A stretch of DNA of 64,000 nucleotides, taken from contig MHCP01000030.1 in NCBI GenBank assembly GCA_001816655.1, forward strand, positions 80,798 through 144,797, written 5' to 3'. The stretch is from Candidatus Woykebacteria bacterium RBG_13_40_15. GTDB taxonomy: Bacteria > Patescibacteria > Microgenomatia > Woykebacterales > RBG-16-39-9b. How positions within the stretch are numbered: position 1 is the first letter of the stretch; each line of letters opens with the position of its first letter. This document shows positions 15,761 to 24,647 of the stretch, in pieces. The position numbers and the translations under genes were made by a program. The notes below the pieces were generated by a model. It worked only from the letters and a program-made list of their open reading frames with translations, had not been told where the DNA came from and did no database searches.

Positions 15761-17152
15761 TTATTTTTTCTCTTCTTTTTCTATTATTTTTAGGCCAAGG
15801 TCTTTTAGTTGTTCTGGGTTGGCTTCACTTGGCGCATCCATGACAGAAGTTTGCCCACCGGAAGTGACCGGAAAAGCAATTACCTCGCGGATATTTTCTT
15901 CTCCAGCTATTACCGAAACTAACCTATCAAAACCAACTGCAATACCCCCGTGCACAGGAGCACCATATTTATACGCAGCTAAAAGATGACCAAATTCATC
16001 ATCGATTCGTTTATCGGAGTAACCCATTACCCTCAAGGCCTGACGCTGGACTTCTGGTTCATGAATACGGATACTTCCACCGGCAACTTCGGCTCCGTTG
16101 CAAACAAGATCGTACTGCAAAGATTGCAAGTTAGCTAACTCTTTTTCTTTCATGAGGGAGTCGACAAATTCTGGTTTTGGTGCAGCAAATGGGTTATGAG
16201 CAAATGTATAACCTCCCTCATCGGTTTTTTCCAACAGCGGAAAGTCTACAACCCAAGCAAACGAAAGATCAGCCTTATTTTTATTCAAATTTGGCCTGTC
16301 TGTTTTGTATTTTTCCATTACCTCTTTATAAGTAAGAACTGGGAAAGGTTTTTTCTCAATTTTTTTCCCTATTTTTCCGACAACAAAAGTAATTAGTCTT
16401 TCAACTGCACTCATTACGTCTTCGCGTTTAACAAAAGCCATTTCAATATCTATTTGCGTGTGCTCAAATTGACGATCGGCTCGCAAATCTTCATCTCTAA
16501 AACAGCGAGCAAATTGATAATATTTTTCAATGCCGGCAATCATTAAAAGTTGTTTATATTGTTGGGGGGATTGGGCAAGAGCGTAAAATTTTCCCTTTTG
16601 CAATCTGGAGGGGACTAAAAAGTCTCGTGCTCCTTCTGGTGTTGTTTTTGACAAATAGGGGGTTTCAATTTCTGTGAAACCCTCACTGTCTAAAAATGCC
16701 CTTGCCACTTTTACAATTTGATGCCGAAGCTTCAAATTTTTTTGCAGACGAGGTCGTCTTAAATCAATATAGCGGTATTTAAATCGAATGCTTTCTTCAA
16801 CGTCGTAGCCGTCTCCCTCGATAGGAATTGGTAACGCGACAGCTTTCCCAATGAGATTAATTTCTTCTGCAACTATTTCAATTTCACCAGTCTCAATTTC
16901 TTTATTAATATTTTCTGCCGGTCTCTTGTTTACAGTTCCGACAACAGAAATCACATCTTCACTTCCAAGTTTTTCCGCTACCTTGTAGGATTCTTCCTCT
17001 TTTGGAGTAACGACAACTTGAACCAAACCGGATGCGTCCCGAACATCAAAAAAGATAATTTTTCCATGATTTCTTCGTGTATTGATCCAACCAGCAATCT
17101 CAACTTTTTCACCTTGCTTTTTGCTTGCTTCGCTGATAGAGAGTCTTGCCAT
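15761..17152 (-). CDS. aspS: Aspartyl-tRNA synthetase lacking the bacterial GAD insertion
   Basis: A class II synthetase with an N-terminal OB anticodon-binding domain (about residues 1-105) and the catalytic core: motif 1 region, motif 2 with RCFRDEDLRADRQ, and motif 3 with GIAVGFDRL. The C-terminus FPVTSGGQTSVMDAPSE is of bacterial type. At 463 residues it is well over 100 shorter than usual bacterial AspRS (about 590): the sequence passes straight from KYKTDRPNL to AWVVDFPLLE, exactly where the GAD domain normally sits. TAAAAT lies 8 bases before the ATG. It may charge tRNA-Asp and, if non-discriminating, tRNA-Asn. Confidence 0.94.
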   Translation of the reverse strand: MARLSISEASKKQGEKVEIAGWINTRRNHGKIIFFDVRDASGLVQVVVTPKEEESYKVAEKLGSEDVISVVGTVNKRPAENINKEIETGEIEIVAEEINLIGKAVALPIPIEGDGYDVEESIRFKYRYIDLRRPRLQKNLKLRHQIVKVARAFLDSEGFTEIETPYLSKTTPEGARDFLVPSRLQKGKFYALAQSPQQYKQLLMIAGIEKYYQFARCFRDEDLRADRQFEHTQIDIEMAFVKREDVMSAVERLITFVVGKIGKKIEKKPFPVLTYKEVMEKYKTDRPNLNKNKADLSFAWVVDFPLLEKTDEGGYTFAHNPFAAPKPEFVDSLMKEKELANLQSLQYDLVCNGAEVAGGSIRIHEPEVQRQALRVMGYSDKRIDDEFGHLLAAYKYGAPVHGGIAVGFDRLVSVIAGEENIREVIAFPVTSGGQTSVMDAPSEANPEQLKDLGLKIIEKEEKK

Positions 17153-17220
17153 TTGGCTTTATTTTACGCGAAGTTTATAGGTTTGTCCAGCCTTAAGGGA
17201 TTGCTTTTTTACTTTAAATA

Positions 17221-17229
17221 TGTTATACT
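17221..17229 (+). promoter_or_regulatory. Extended -10 promoter (TGTTATACT) of the LysM solo gene
   Basis: TGT followed by TATACT. It lies across an upstream in-frame ATG at 17220, which therefore cannot be the start of translation. Confidence 0.65.
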
Positions 17230-17261
17230 ATAGGTTTGTGGCGTGGGTAGAAAGGAGTCTC

Positions 17262-17645
17262 ATGCGGAAGTTGAAGGGGGCAGCAGTCTGGGTTTCGTGC
17301 ACGCTAGTGGTAGTTGTCGTGGTCCTGGTATTCGTCGAGCAACGGCGGTCGGACCAAGAGAACTCCATTTGGGGGTCGCTAGAAGATCTCCAAATAGCGT
17401 CGCTAACAATCCCAACACCGGCACCAAACTCGATAGTGGGGTGCTATATGGTAGAGCCCGGGGATACAATCGCTGACATCTCAGCAGAGTTCCTCGGAGA
17501 CGACGACTACTACGGATGGGTTATGTTCACGAATGACCGCGATCCAATGACCGGCAGTAGTCTCATTCGACCAGGCGATCAACTCCTCATAAAGGGGGCG
17601 ATTCTGAATACCGAGCGCCTAACGCCACCACCGTGCCGGCAGTAA
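17262..17645 (+). CDS. Membrane-anchored LysM protein, solo gene
   Basis: A 127-residue protein with a basic N-terminus, one membrane helix (residues 8-26), a short linker and a LysM domain at about 61-111 (YMVEPGDTIADIS at its start, LIRPGDQLLI at its end), the usual peptidoglycan-binding fold. It is probably held on the membrane with LysM facing the wall. The frame is open upstream to 17220, but the extended -10 box overlaps that region; the ATG at 17262 has GAAAGGAG in front and is the start. It has the solo-gene signature: richer G+C, own promoter and own terminator. Confidence 0.72.
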   Translation: MRKLKGAAVWVSCTLVVVVVVLVFVEQRRSDQENSIWGSLEDLQIASLTIPTPAPNSIVGCYMVEPGDTIADISAEFLGDDDYYGWVMFTNDRDPMTGSSLIRPGDQLLIKGAILNTERLTPPPCRQ

Positions 17646-17652
17646 CTTCAAA

Positions 17653-17693
17653 GAGCGGGGAACCAGTTGCACCGATGTAACCAGGCCCCGCTC
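17653..17693 (+). terminator. Terminator hairpin shared by LysM gene and recJ end
   Basis: GAGCGGGG (17653-17660) pairs with CCCCGCTC (17686-17693). The right arm overlaps the recJ stop codon, so it may act on both converging transcripts. Confidence 0.6.
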
Positions 17694-19305
17694 AAGAATT
17701 TCTAAAGTCTTTTATTTTTAATTGCAACTTATTGTTGCCCTTCCAAGAGTCTTCATTGAGTGAGTAGACCACATCGATGGTATTTCCTTTTTCCATTTCT
17801 TTTTCTGCTAGATTGAATCCAACGCTGTCAAATACAGTCCCTTCTTTTCCATACAAATAAGCTTTTATGTGTTTTCCATCGCGCCCAACATTTCGAACAC
17901 TTGCAACTTTCAGCCCTTCAGTTAGAAAAAGAGGCTCGCGGTTGCCTGACCCAAAAGGCTCAAATTCACGAACTAAATCCAATGTTTCGTGATTTAGGTC
18001 TGATTGACCTAAGCGAGTATCAATTTCGAGGGTAGGGGAAAGGCTTTTCTTTTTCAAATTTTTTTCTGCATATTCAATAATGGCTTCTTTAAAATAGGGG
18101 ATCTTTTCTTTACTAATAGAAAAACCAGCAGCCAGCTCGTGGCCACCCATATTTAGTAGATATTTTTCTGAAGATCCTATAGCTTTTACTATATCAAATC
18201 CACTTATACTCCTAGCACTTCCTTTGCAAATCTCTCCCAACTCACTTATTACAATTGCTGGGCGGTAAAATTCTTCGCTAAGTTTTCCAGCAACCAAACC
18301 AATAACTCCAGCGGGATAACTATCATGACTAGCAAAAATAATACCATCACCAGGATCCTTTAAATTTTCCTTTGCGTATTCCAAGGATACCGATAAAGCA
18401 TCTTGCCGTTGTCTGTTTACGAGCGTAAGTTTCTTTGCTAACTGGGCCGCTCTTTCTTTTTTCCTAGTAAGCAAGATACGGAGTGAATCAATCGCGTGGT
18501 CCATCCGACCTGTCGCGTTGAGCCTTGGAGCAATAATAAAACCTACTTCATACGGAGTAATTTTCTTATTTATTCCAGCTTCTTCATAAATTGCCTGTAA
18601 ACCGGCTCTTTCAGTATTTATCAAATTGTGCAGGCCATTAGCAACAATTATTCTATTATCGTTAACTAAAGGCGAAAGGTCGGCAATGGTCCCAATTGCT
18701 GCAAGCTCCAAATTTTTGAAAAGTTGTTCTTCGATATCTTTGTTGAAAGCTTCAAGTAGCTCTCTAGCTAGTATAAAGGCAATGCCCGAGCCTGAAAGTT
18801 TTTTTGTGTGGAGTAAGGCGAGGCACTCAGGAAGTACTTTTCCTTCTTCATGGTGGTCGGTGACTATTAACTCTACTCCGAGCTTCTTGGCTAATTTTGC
18901 TTCCGCGAGTCCCCCGACCCCACAATCAACGGTAATGATTAGCCCTGCGCCTTCTCTGGCAATTGTTTCGATTGCACTGCTGTTCAGTCCATACCCCTCT
19001 TTACCCCGGTGGGGGATATAGGGCAAAACCTTCCCACCAAGAAAATTTATTGTTTCCCAAAGGATCGCCGTAGCGGTCAGGCCATCCACATCAAAATCCC
19101 CATAGATGTAAACTAATTCCCTATTCTCTATTGCCCTCTTTATCCGATCTACGGCTTTATCAAGCCGAGGAAAAAATTTACTTGGTGGTGTTAACTTGTT
19201 CAAATGGGGTCGGAAAAACTTTTCTTCGTCCCTCACTCCCCTATTCTTGGTCAAAACTTTTCGCAAGTCTCTTCCATTACCCAAAACAGTCCAGCTTTTT
19301 TCCAT
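17692..19305 (-). CDS. recJ: Single-strand DNA exonuclease RecJ
   Basis: A 5'-3' exonuclease of the DHH family used in recombination and repair. In 537 residues it shows DFDVDG, VDCGVGG, the DHH motif in TDHHEEG, the GTIADLSPL and RMDHAIDSLR segments, the DHHA1 motif GGHELAAGF, and a C-terminal OB-type domain. The size is close to E. coli RecJ. An extended -10 TGTTAAAAT ends 9 bases before the ATG. Assignment is firm. Confidence 0.94.
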   Translation of the reverse strand: MEKSWTVLGNGRDLRKVLTKNRGVRDEEKFFRPHLNKLTPPSKFFPRLDKAVDRIKRAIENRELVYIYGDFDVDGLTATAILWETINFLGGKVLPYIPHRGKEGYGLNSSAIETIAREGAGLIITVDCGVGGLAEAKLAKKLGVELIVTDHHEEGKVLPECLALLHTKKLSGSGIAFILARELLEAFNKDIEEQLFKNLELAAIGTIADLSPLVNDNRIIVANGLHNLINTERAGLQAIYEEAGINKKITPYEVGFIIAPRLNATGRMDHAIDSLRILLTRKKERAAQLAKKLTLVNRQRQDALSVSLEYAKENLKDPGDGIIFASHDSYPAGVIGLVAGKLSEEFYRPAIVISELGEICKGSARSISGFDIVKAIGSSEKYLLNMGGHELAAGFSISKEKIPYFKEAIIEYAEKNLKKKSLSPTLEIDTRLGQSDLNHETLDLVREFEPFGSGNREPLFLTEGLKVASVRNVGRDGKHIKAYLYGKEGTVFDSVGFNLAEKEMEKGNTIDVVYSLNEDSWKGNNKLQLKIKDFRNS

Positions 19306-19356
19306 AGTAGGTCGATTTTAACACAATAATTTTTTGAAAAGACCACGTAACTTCCC

Positions 19357-19385
19357 TTGACAGGCAAGATGCAAAGAGCTATTGT
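19357..19385 (+). promoter_or_regulatory. Consensus promoter giving a leaderless start
   Basis: TTGACA (19357-19362), 17 bases, TATTGT (19380-19385), then 7 bases to the ATG at 19393. The expected transcription start coincides with the start codon. Confidence 0.7.
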
Positions 19386-19392
19386 TAATATA

Positions 19393-20727
19393 ATGCCTTT
19401 AATTAAAAATAAAATCTTCATTCTTGTACTAGTATTAATCTTTTTATTGCTAGTAGGTGTAGGAGGCTACAAGCTTTTTTCGATCTACGCCTTTAACTCT
19501 TTATCCAAACAACTAGAAACCGGAAATAACGAGCTTTTTTCTGGGTTCAAAGAAGAAATAGCTGCTGCCAATAAAATCAACCTTAATCTTTTTGAAGCAT
19601 CAAAATCTTTAGAGCCAACCAATTTTTCGAAGGAAAAAACCGACAACTATCTAAACCAAACCAAAACAGAATATAATAACTCGCTCTCTGCCTACAAAAA
19701 GGGTTTGGATGACCTAGAGTCCAACGTCTCAAAGCTTGATAGTGCCTCTAAACTGCCTCTCTGGCTCTCAGGGGACCAGAAAAAATTTGTCTCAGACATT
19801 ACTACTTCGCTAAAAGCGCACAAAGACGCTCGGAAAGCTGACTATGATTTTTCGGTCGAGGTAAAACCAGTATTTTCCAACGTTTTGCAAATTATTAGTG
19901 ACACCGGTTCATTACTTGATTACATGCTACCCCTGCAAACTGCGAAAACAGAGCAGGAAGTTACAGCCGCTTTCACTCAAAATTTCTCTAAAGTAGCATC
20001 CCTAGAGAAATATTCAAAAGAAAGTTATAAGTTCGAGAGCCAAGATACACTTTCTACAAAATATCCAGACTCCTACAAAGCCTTTGCCGCTTTTAAAACC
20101 GTTTTTGGCCAATACTTCTTAGCAATCAAGGGTCTCTCCCAAGGTGATATGTCCCAAGCCGCAAAACTAGAACAGATAGGAAATAGCTTTCAGCTTTCTC
20201 TAAACTCTCTGCAAAATCCGCTAGAAGAGATATCAGGGAAAGCAAAGCCTACTACAACCAAAATCAAAGACACTTACGCCGACTATGCTAAGACCTTGGA
20301 TTTCTATAACGAGAACAAACTTTATTCAAATATGCTTTCCAAGGAAAAGTGGCTAGCCCAAAACAATCAAAACAAGGCCGCCGTCTTTGCTTACGGAGTT
20401 AATTTATATCAAACTGATCTTGACAAGTATCCAGCTGATAAAACATTTTCGGATCTGGCTGCTACTTTGAAAGATAGGAACTACTTTGTCAGCGGTTTAA
20501 AATATAATGAAGCCGATTTTACTTACAGTTCAGACGGTGACATGTATTTTAAACTTGGTTACAAGAACGAAGTTTCAGGGCAGATTGAAACATTTACCGT
20601 TGGAATAACAGAAGATGCTCAAAAATCCCTCGGGGCTTTTAACAAAGTGGTTAAATTAAAAAGCGTTGAACTAAACTTTGGATCAGTAAACCACCTCATC
20701 AATTATATCGGCTCTTTCGCTCCGTAA
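19393..20727 (+). CDS. Membrane-anchored extracellular helical protein
   Basis: A 444-residue protein with an N-terminal membrane helix (about residues 7-30) followed by a long, mostly helical extracellular domain rich in Lys, Ser and Asn, and a short beta-rich C-terminal part. No family is recognised. The upstream in-frame TTG at 19357 is the promoter -35 box, so the ATG at 19393 (PLIKNK follows) is the start. The protein probably lies on the cell surface or in the wall space. It is followed by a 197-base gap with nothing recognisable. Confidence 0.65.
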   Translation: MPLIKNKIFILVLVLIFLLLVGVGGYKLFSIYAFNSLSKQLETGNNELFSGFKEEIAAANKINLNLFEASKSLEPTNFSKEKTDNYLNQTKTEYNNSLSAYKKGLDDLESNVSKLDSASKLPLWLSGDQKKFVSDITTSLKAHKDARKADYDFSVEVKPVFSNVLQIISDTGSLLDYMLPLQTAKTEQEVTAAFTQNFSKVASLEKYSKESYKFESQDTLSTKYPDSYKAFAAFKTVFGQYFLAIKGLSQGDMSQAAKLEQIGNSFQLSLNSLQNPLEEISGKAKPTTTKIKDTYADYAKTLDFYNENKLYSNMLSKEKWLAQNNQNKAAVFAYGVNLYQTDLDKYPADKTFSDLAATLKDRNYFVSGLKYNEADFTYSSDGDMYFKLGYKNEVSGQIETFTVGITEDAQKSLGAFNKVVKLKSVELNFGSVNHLINYIGSFAP

Positions 20728-20924
20728 CATTTTTGCTACTCTCAATTCAAAAAACCGCTGTTTTTATTAATGTCTTTGGATCTTGGGAGCGTTAAACCAG
20801 CAATCAGCCTGTTTATTTAATTCTATTCTTTCCTGTCTAGCAGCGTTTAAGCCTTTAATGAGCAAAAAGGTACTTGCCAACTTTATTTAATAGTATATAA
20901 TTGTAGGCAGCCTCCCTATACTAT

Positions 20925-21611
20925 ATGGCAACAGCAAAGAAAATTTCGGAAACTCAAGAAACTTCCCTAAACGATAAAAAATCTCTAACCTCTGGTTTTC
21001 TTAACTTTGGTAGTTGGAGAAAGAATATAGCAAAAAGCTACGGTAAAAGACCAAACTTTTACAAAGGCGGCTTTGTGTTAGTCCTAATTATCGTTGTTTT
21101 AGGCACCATCCTTTGGTTCAACAAGGGACTGATTGTAGCTGGGAATGTCAATGGCCAGATTGTTACTACTCCACAGTTTTATAATAAATTAGTAAAAGCT
21201 GATGGAACAGCTGTTTTCGACTCGTTAGTTCAAGAAATTTTAATCAAACAAGAGGCTTCAAAAAAGAGAATCAAGGCCACGAAAGAAGACATTGATAAAA
21301 AAGTGGCAGAAATTGAAAAAGGTCTTGGAGGAAAAGAAAACCTTGACGTAGCTCTAACTCAAAATAACACGACCATGGAACAACTTCGCGATCAACTTGA
21401 GATTCAAATTTTGGTTGAAAAGATATTGGCAGATCAAATAAAGATAGCAGATAGCGAAATAACAAAATATATCGCAGATAACAAAGCGACCAACCCAGAT
21501 ATAACTCGCGATCAAGCACAGCAACAGGTAAAAAACCAAAAATTAAGCGATAAATTCACTACTTGGTACAACGATCTGAAAGCTAAAGCAAAAATCTACA
21601 AGTTCTTCTAA
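20925..21611 (+). CDS. SurA-N-like membrane-anchored chaperone
   Basis: A 228-residue protein with a basic cytoplasmic N-terminus, a membrane helix at about 48-66, then a SurA/PrsA N-terminal-type chaperone domain (VAGNVNGQ, then LVQEILIKQEASKK, TKEDIDKKVAEIEK, TMEQLRDQLEIQILVEK). The peptidyl-prolyl isomerase domain that usually follows in SurA and PrsA is absent, so it is a chaperone-only form. It probably assists folding of exported proteins on the outer face of the membrane. Two possible -10 boxes (TATAAT, TATACT) precede it. Confidence 0.75.
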   Translation: MATAKKISETQETSLNDKKSLTSGFLNFGSWRKNIAKSYGKRPNFYKGGFVLVLIIVVLGTILWFNKGLIVAGNVNGQIVTTPQFYNKLVKADGTAVFDSLVQEILIKQEASKKRIKATKEDIDKKVAEIEKGLGGKENLDVALTQNNTTMEQLRDQLEIQILVEKILADQIKIADSEITKYIADNKATNPDITRDQAQQQVKNQKLSDKFTTWYNDLKAKAKIYKFF

Positions 21612-21614
21612 GCT

Positions 21615-22175
21615 CTACTTCTGGCCAACGAACTTTACGCCTTGAGACTCCATTACTATTTCCGGGTAGCCACGTCTTTCAATGTTACTCTCAGGCAGCT
21701 CGAGTCGTTTAAATAGCTCTTTTATTTCCTCTTGCAGCTTCTCACCATCAGTTCCGATTGCTTCGACTTCTAGGTAGTTGCCAAGTTCTTCCACCTCGTC
21801 AATTTCTAGACCAAAATCCCTATAGCGGGCTGAAGTTCTTTTTTTGTGAAAAGTGAGAACACAGTTGTAGCCAAGCTTATCTAAAATTTTTTCCATTGCT
21901 TCTGCATCGCCGATTTTCGTTTCATATTCCTCCCAAACTCCCCTTCTATTCGTCAAACCCTTTATTGTCAGCGAATTTTCATTGGCTCTGCGGATTCTGA
22001 CAACAAAAGAGCCAGGCCTCTGGGTTTCCCTTTCCTTGCCTTTGGGACGAAAATATTTATCGATTAAAGTTTGTGGTTTGCTCCATAAAACGCCAAGAGC
22101 TGCAATTTTCTTTTTGGCCTGACTGACATCATCTAACTTTATTTTTACCTCGATTTCCCGCTCGTTCTTTTTCAT
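21615..22175 (-). CDS. CYTH-domain phosphatase/cyclase (CyaB-like)
   Basis: A 186-residue member of the CYTH superfamily (class IV adenylate cyclase, thiamine-triphosphatase, triphosphate tunnel enzymes). The hallmark EIEVKIK (ExExK) is at residues 7-13, and later acidic and basic strands that line the tunnel are present (VVRIRRANE, LEIDEVEELGNYLEVEA). It acts on a triphosphate substrate with divalent metal in the cytoplasm; which one cannot be told from sequence. It follows the ABC-2 genes by 4 bases and is probably on their transcript. Confidence 0.85.
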   Translation of the reverse strand: MKKNEREIEVKIKLDDVSQAKKKIAALGVLWSKPQTLIDKYFRPKGKERETQRPGSFVVRIRRANENSLTIKGLTNRRGVWEEYETKIGDAEAMEKILDKLGYNCVLTFHKKRTSARYRDFGLEIDEVEELGNYLEVEAIGTDGEKLQEEIKELFKRLELPESNIERRGYPEIVMESQGVKFVGQK

Positions 22176-22179
22176 AGCT

Positions 22180-23283
22180 TTAAATCCCCTTCCTTATTGA
22201 AATAGCAGCTAGAATTATCATCGCAATAGCAAAGATTAACAAAATATAAATATCAAAACTAACACTTGAGAGATCCTTCCCTCTTATCATAATATCCCGA
22301 AGGGCGTTATTGGCGTAAGTAAGCGGCATCGCCCAAGAGAGCCACTGTAAAATGGTCGGCATAGATTTTATTGGGAAGATTAGGCCAGACAAAAGTCCTT
22401 GAGGAACGATCATTAAAGGGATAAATTGAACGACCTGTAGCTCATTTTTAGCAAAAGAGGAGAGAAAAATACCTAGATTTACTGACCCCACAACCAAAAG
22501 CAGTTCAATCAAAAACACAAACCAAATACTTCCCAGGAAATGAACATTTAAAATATAAATCGTGAAAAGCAAAACAATTACGGATTGAATAAGAGCAAAG
22601 AGGGAAAATCCCAAGAAATACCCCAAAACTAGCTCAGCATTATTGACTGGGGAAGCAAAGATTCTCTCAAAAGTCCCCTGATTCCTTTCCCGCAAAAATG
22701 AGACCGAAGTTAAAAGAAAAACAAAAAAGAACGCGAAAAAGGCAATAAAAACAGGGGCAAAATAATCAAGTGAGTTAAATTTTTCACCGCCATAAAGGTA
22801 GTAGACTTTTATTTCCGCTCCCTTTTGACTCTCAAAAAGAGCGGCCAGTTTTTGATTGATTAACCCCAATACTTGTTGAGAGCTATTTGGATCCGATCCT
22901 TCTAATTGGATAGTTATTGCTGGGGTTTTTTTATTTAAAAGGTCGGAGCTGAAATTTTTATCCAGCAAAACATACGCATCTAGCAAGTTTTCTTTCAATT
23001 CGGCTTCCGCATCGTTGAGATTTTTGATTTGCCAAACAAAGTTGTCAGTATTTTTCAATGAGTCTTCTATTTTTTGTGAAAGTTTCTGATTGCCAAGTGG
23101 GGTGTTCACCCCATTATCTTGATTTACAAACCCAACCTCAAACACTCTTGCAGTCTTAAACAGCGCTCCTAAGATAGAGAGCAGAAGAAGCGGAACCACC
23201 ACCATCAAACCAAGCGTCCGCCTGTCGTGGATAAATTGCTGAACTATTCTTTTTGCTACAGCTAGAGTTCTTTGGATATTCAT
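22180..23283 (-). CDS. ABC-2 type transporter permease
   Basis: A 367-residue permease with one N-terminal membrane helix, a large extracellular loop (about 50-165) and five C-terminal helices, the plan of drug or lipid ABC-2 exporters. The motif-like segment FLRERNQGTFERIFASPV marks the coupling helix. Its first bases overlap the end of the ATPase gene by 4 bases, so the two form one exporter. Substrate unknown. Confidence 0.86.
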   Translation of the reverse strand: MNIQRTLAVAKRIVQQFIHDRRTLGLMVVVPLLLLSILGALFKTARVFEVGFVNQDNGVNTPLGNQKLSQKIEDSLKNTDNFVWQIKNLNDAEAELKENLLDAYVLLDKNFSSDLLNKKTPAITIQLEGSDPNSSQQVLGLINQKLAALFESQKGAEIKVYYLYGGEKFNSLDYFAPVFIAFFAFFFVFLLTSVSFLRERNQGTFERIFASPVNNAELVLGYFLGFSLFALIQSVIVLLFTIYILNVHFLGSIWFVFLIELLLVVGSVNLGIFLSSFAKNELQVVQFIPLMIVPQGLLSGLIFPIKSMPTILQWLSWAMPLTYANNALRDIMIRGKDLSSVSFDIYILLIFAIAMIILAAISIRKGI

Positions 23284-24002
23284 TCTCCGCCTTCCAATTT
23301 CAAAAATGCTTCCTCAATATTTTTTGTTTTTGCTTGCGATAGTATGCCTTCTATTTTTCCTTGAGCAAGAAGCTTACCGTCCCGCAAAAGTGCAAGTTCG
23401 CTGCATCTTGCTGCTTCATCCATCACATGAGTAGATAAAACAATACTTGTTCCTTCTCTATTTAACTTCTTGAAATAATCCCAAAATTCAACTCGCAAAG
23501 AGGGATCGACACCAACAGTCGGCTCATCTAGAAAAACCAGTTCTGGCTTATGGACTAAGCTCGTCGCTAACGAGAGGCGTTGTTTCATACCCCCACTCAA
23601 TGTATTAACAGCGGACCTTTCTTTCCCTTCAAGTTTCACTAAAGATAGCAATTCTCCAATCCGTTTCTTTTTTTCTTTGGAAGAAACCCCGTAGATTGTT
23701 GCAAAGAAGTCAAGATTCTCTGCTACTGTCAATTCCTGGTACAAAGCTGAACTTTGAGTCATGTAACCTATTTTTTCTGAACGCTCTGCCCAGGATAGTG
23801 AGTCGCTTATTACACGGATCTTTCCGGAATCTGGTTTTAACACTCCAACCAAAATTCGAATCAAGGTTGTTTTCCCCGAACCATTTGGGCCAAGAAATCC
23901 AAAGGTAATTCCCTTTTTTATTTTTAGAGAGAGGTTTTCTAGGGCGTAAATATCTGGAGGAAATTTTTTTGTAAGTCCTTCCACTTCAATAATGTCATTC
24001 AT
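23280..24002 (-). CDS. ABC-2 exporter ATP-binding protein
   Basis: A 240-residue ATPase with Walker A GPNGSGKTT near residue 39, signature LSGGMKQR, Walker B VFLDEPTVGVDP and H-loop STHVMDEA, typical of the DRA-type drug/antibiotic or Na+ exporter subfamily. It is the first gene of an operon with the permease and the CYTH gene. Subunit assignment is secure, substrate is not. Confidence 0.9.
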   Translation of the reverse strand: MNDIIEVEGLTKKFPPDIYALENLSLKIKKGITFGFLGPNGSGKTTLIRILVGVLKPDSGKIRVISDSLSWAERSEKIGYMTQSSALYQELTVAENLDFFATIYGVSSKEKKKRIGELLSLVKLEGKERSAVNTLSGGMKQRLSLATSLVHKPELVFLDEPTVGVDPSLRVEFWDYFKKLNREGTSIVLSTHVMDEAARCSELALLRDGKLLAQGKIEGILSQAKTKNIEEAFLKLEGGE

Positions 24003-24071
24003 ACAAGCAACAAAAGTGTAAGGGAGAACACTAGTGGTGTCAAGAAAATAAAATGCTCCTTAGTTTATTTA

Positions 24072-24080
24072 TGGTATACT
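24072..24080 (+). promoter_or_regulatory. Extended -10 promoter (TGGTATACT) of the 24113 gene
   Basis: TGG followed by TATACT, inside an open frame whose upstream ATG at 24053 must therefore be outside the mRNA. Confidence 0.65.
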
Positions 24081-24112
24081 TGCCTCGAAAAGAAGAAAGT
24101 GAGGGCGAAAAA

Positions 24113-24376
24113 ATGAAGATCAGGAAACCCGAAAACCTGACTGAGGCTATCATCTTCGGCGTCGGATTCATTTTCTTCTACGCCTTCACGGTGACAGGCG
24201 TCGAAGTGTTGATGGAACGAAGGGCTGAATCAAAAGGCCGCTCTAAGGCTAAGCAACGTCGAGGCTGGCTTGCGATTACCTTACCAATAGCCCTAATCAA
24301 AGGGGCTTGGAAACTCGCCAGGTTTCTCTTAGGGGAAGGCAGGCGAAAGTTACGAGAAAGGGGGAAGAGTCTATGA
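24113..24376 (+). CDS. Solo small membrane protein, basic C-terminus
   Basis: An 87-residue protein with one clear membrane helix (about residues 11-30), a strongly basic middle, a second hydrophobic stretch (about 50-65) and a basic tail. Function unknown. The start at 24113 lies after the promoter; the frame is open further upstream but that part is not transcribed from this promoter. It is visibly G+C-richer than the flanking genes and carries the solo-gene layout. Its TGA stop overlaps the ATG of a 26-codon frame. Confidence 0.55.
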   Translation: MKIRKPENLTEAIIFGVGFIFFYAFTVTGVEVLMERRAESKGRSKAKQRRGWLAITLPIALIKGAWKLARFLLGEGRRKLRERGKSL

Positions 24377-24453
24377 CCAGCAAACGAACCGGCATGAATA
24401 CGACAGAGCTTCTGATGATTCAGTCCATGAGAGGCCACAATTGGAGGCTCTGA
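24373..24453 (+). CDS. Tiny 26-residue ORF coupled to the 24113 gene
   Basis: The ATG overlaps the stop of the previous gene (ATGA), the common sign of translational coupling. The product starts MTSKRTGMNTT and ends GHNWRL. It may be a real small protein or a chance frame in the 3' leader of the solo gene; nothing else supports it. Confidence 0.3.
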   Translation: MTSKRTGMNTTELLMIQSMRGHNWRL

Positions 24454-24542
24454 TACCCTATTCACGGCATTTGCCGCTGCAGCCGTGGGCTGCGGGATCG
24501 CTATCGACCATCCTCGCTCTCGCTACGGAAGAAGCGGAAACC

Positions 24543-24561
24543 GGGGCCTTGAGCAAGCCCC
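24543..24561 (+). terminator. Terminator hairpin after the solo gene pair
   Basis: GGGG(C)CTTG pairs with CAAGCCCC around an AG loop. Upstream, 24471-24493 holds a second GC-rich hairpin (CCGCTGCAGCC/GGCTGCGG), so the whole 24454-24561 stretch is structured. Confidence 0.55.
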
Positions 24562-24610
24562 CTCCTTACTTAAATGTCAAGAAAACGCTATTCCAATGCC
24601 CTCACTTTTA

Positions 24611-24625
24611 CTGAGCAAAGTCGAA
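24611..24625. repeat. Repeat, CTGAG/TCGAA family
   Basis: CTGAGCAAAGTCGAA followed by AATAAGAATTGAG, which resembles the tail (GAAGAATTTGAG, GTAAGAATTTGAG) of the copies at 25212 and 28811. Confidence 0.5.
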
Positions 24626-24647
24626 ATAAGAATTGAGAATAAATGAT

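Noticed and set aside
17220..17262. Upstream ATG start for the LysM gene
   Set aside because: The extended -10 box overlaps this ATG, so it is not in the mRNA; the ATG at 17262 has a ribosome binding site.
24053..24112. Upstream ATG start for the solo gene at 24113
   Set aside because: It lies upstream of or inside the promoter TGGTATACT.
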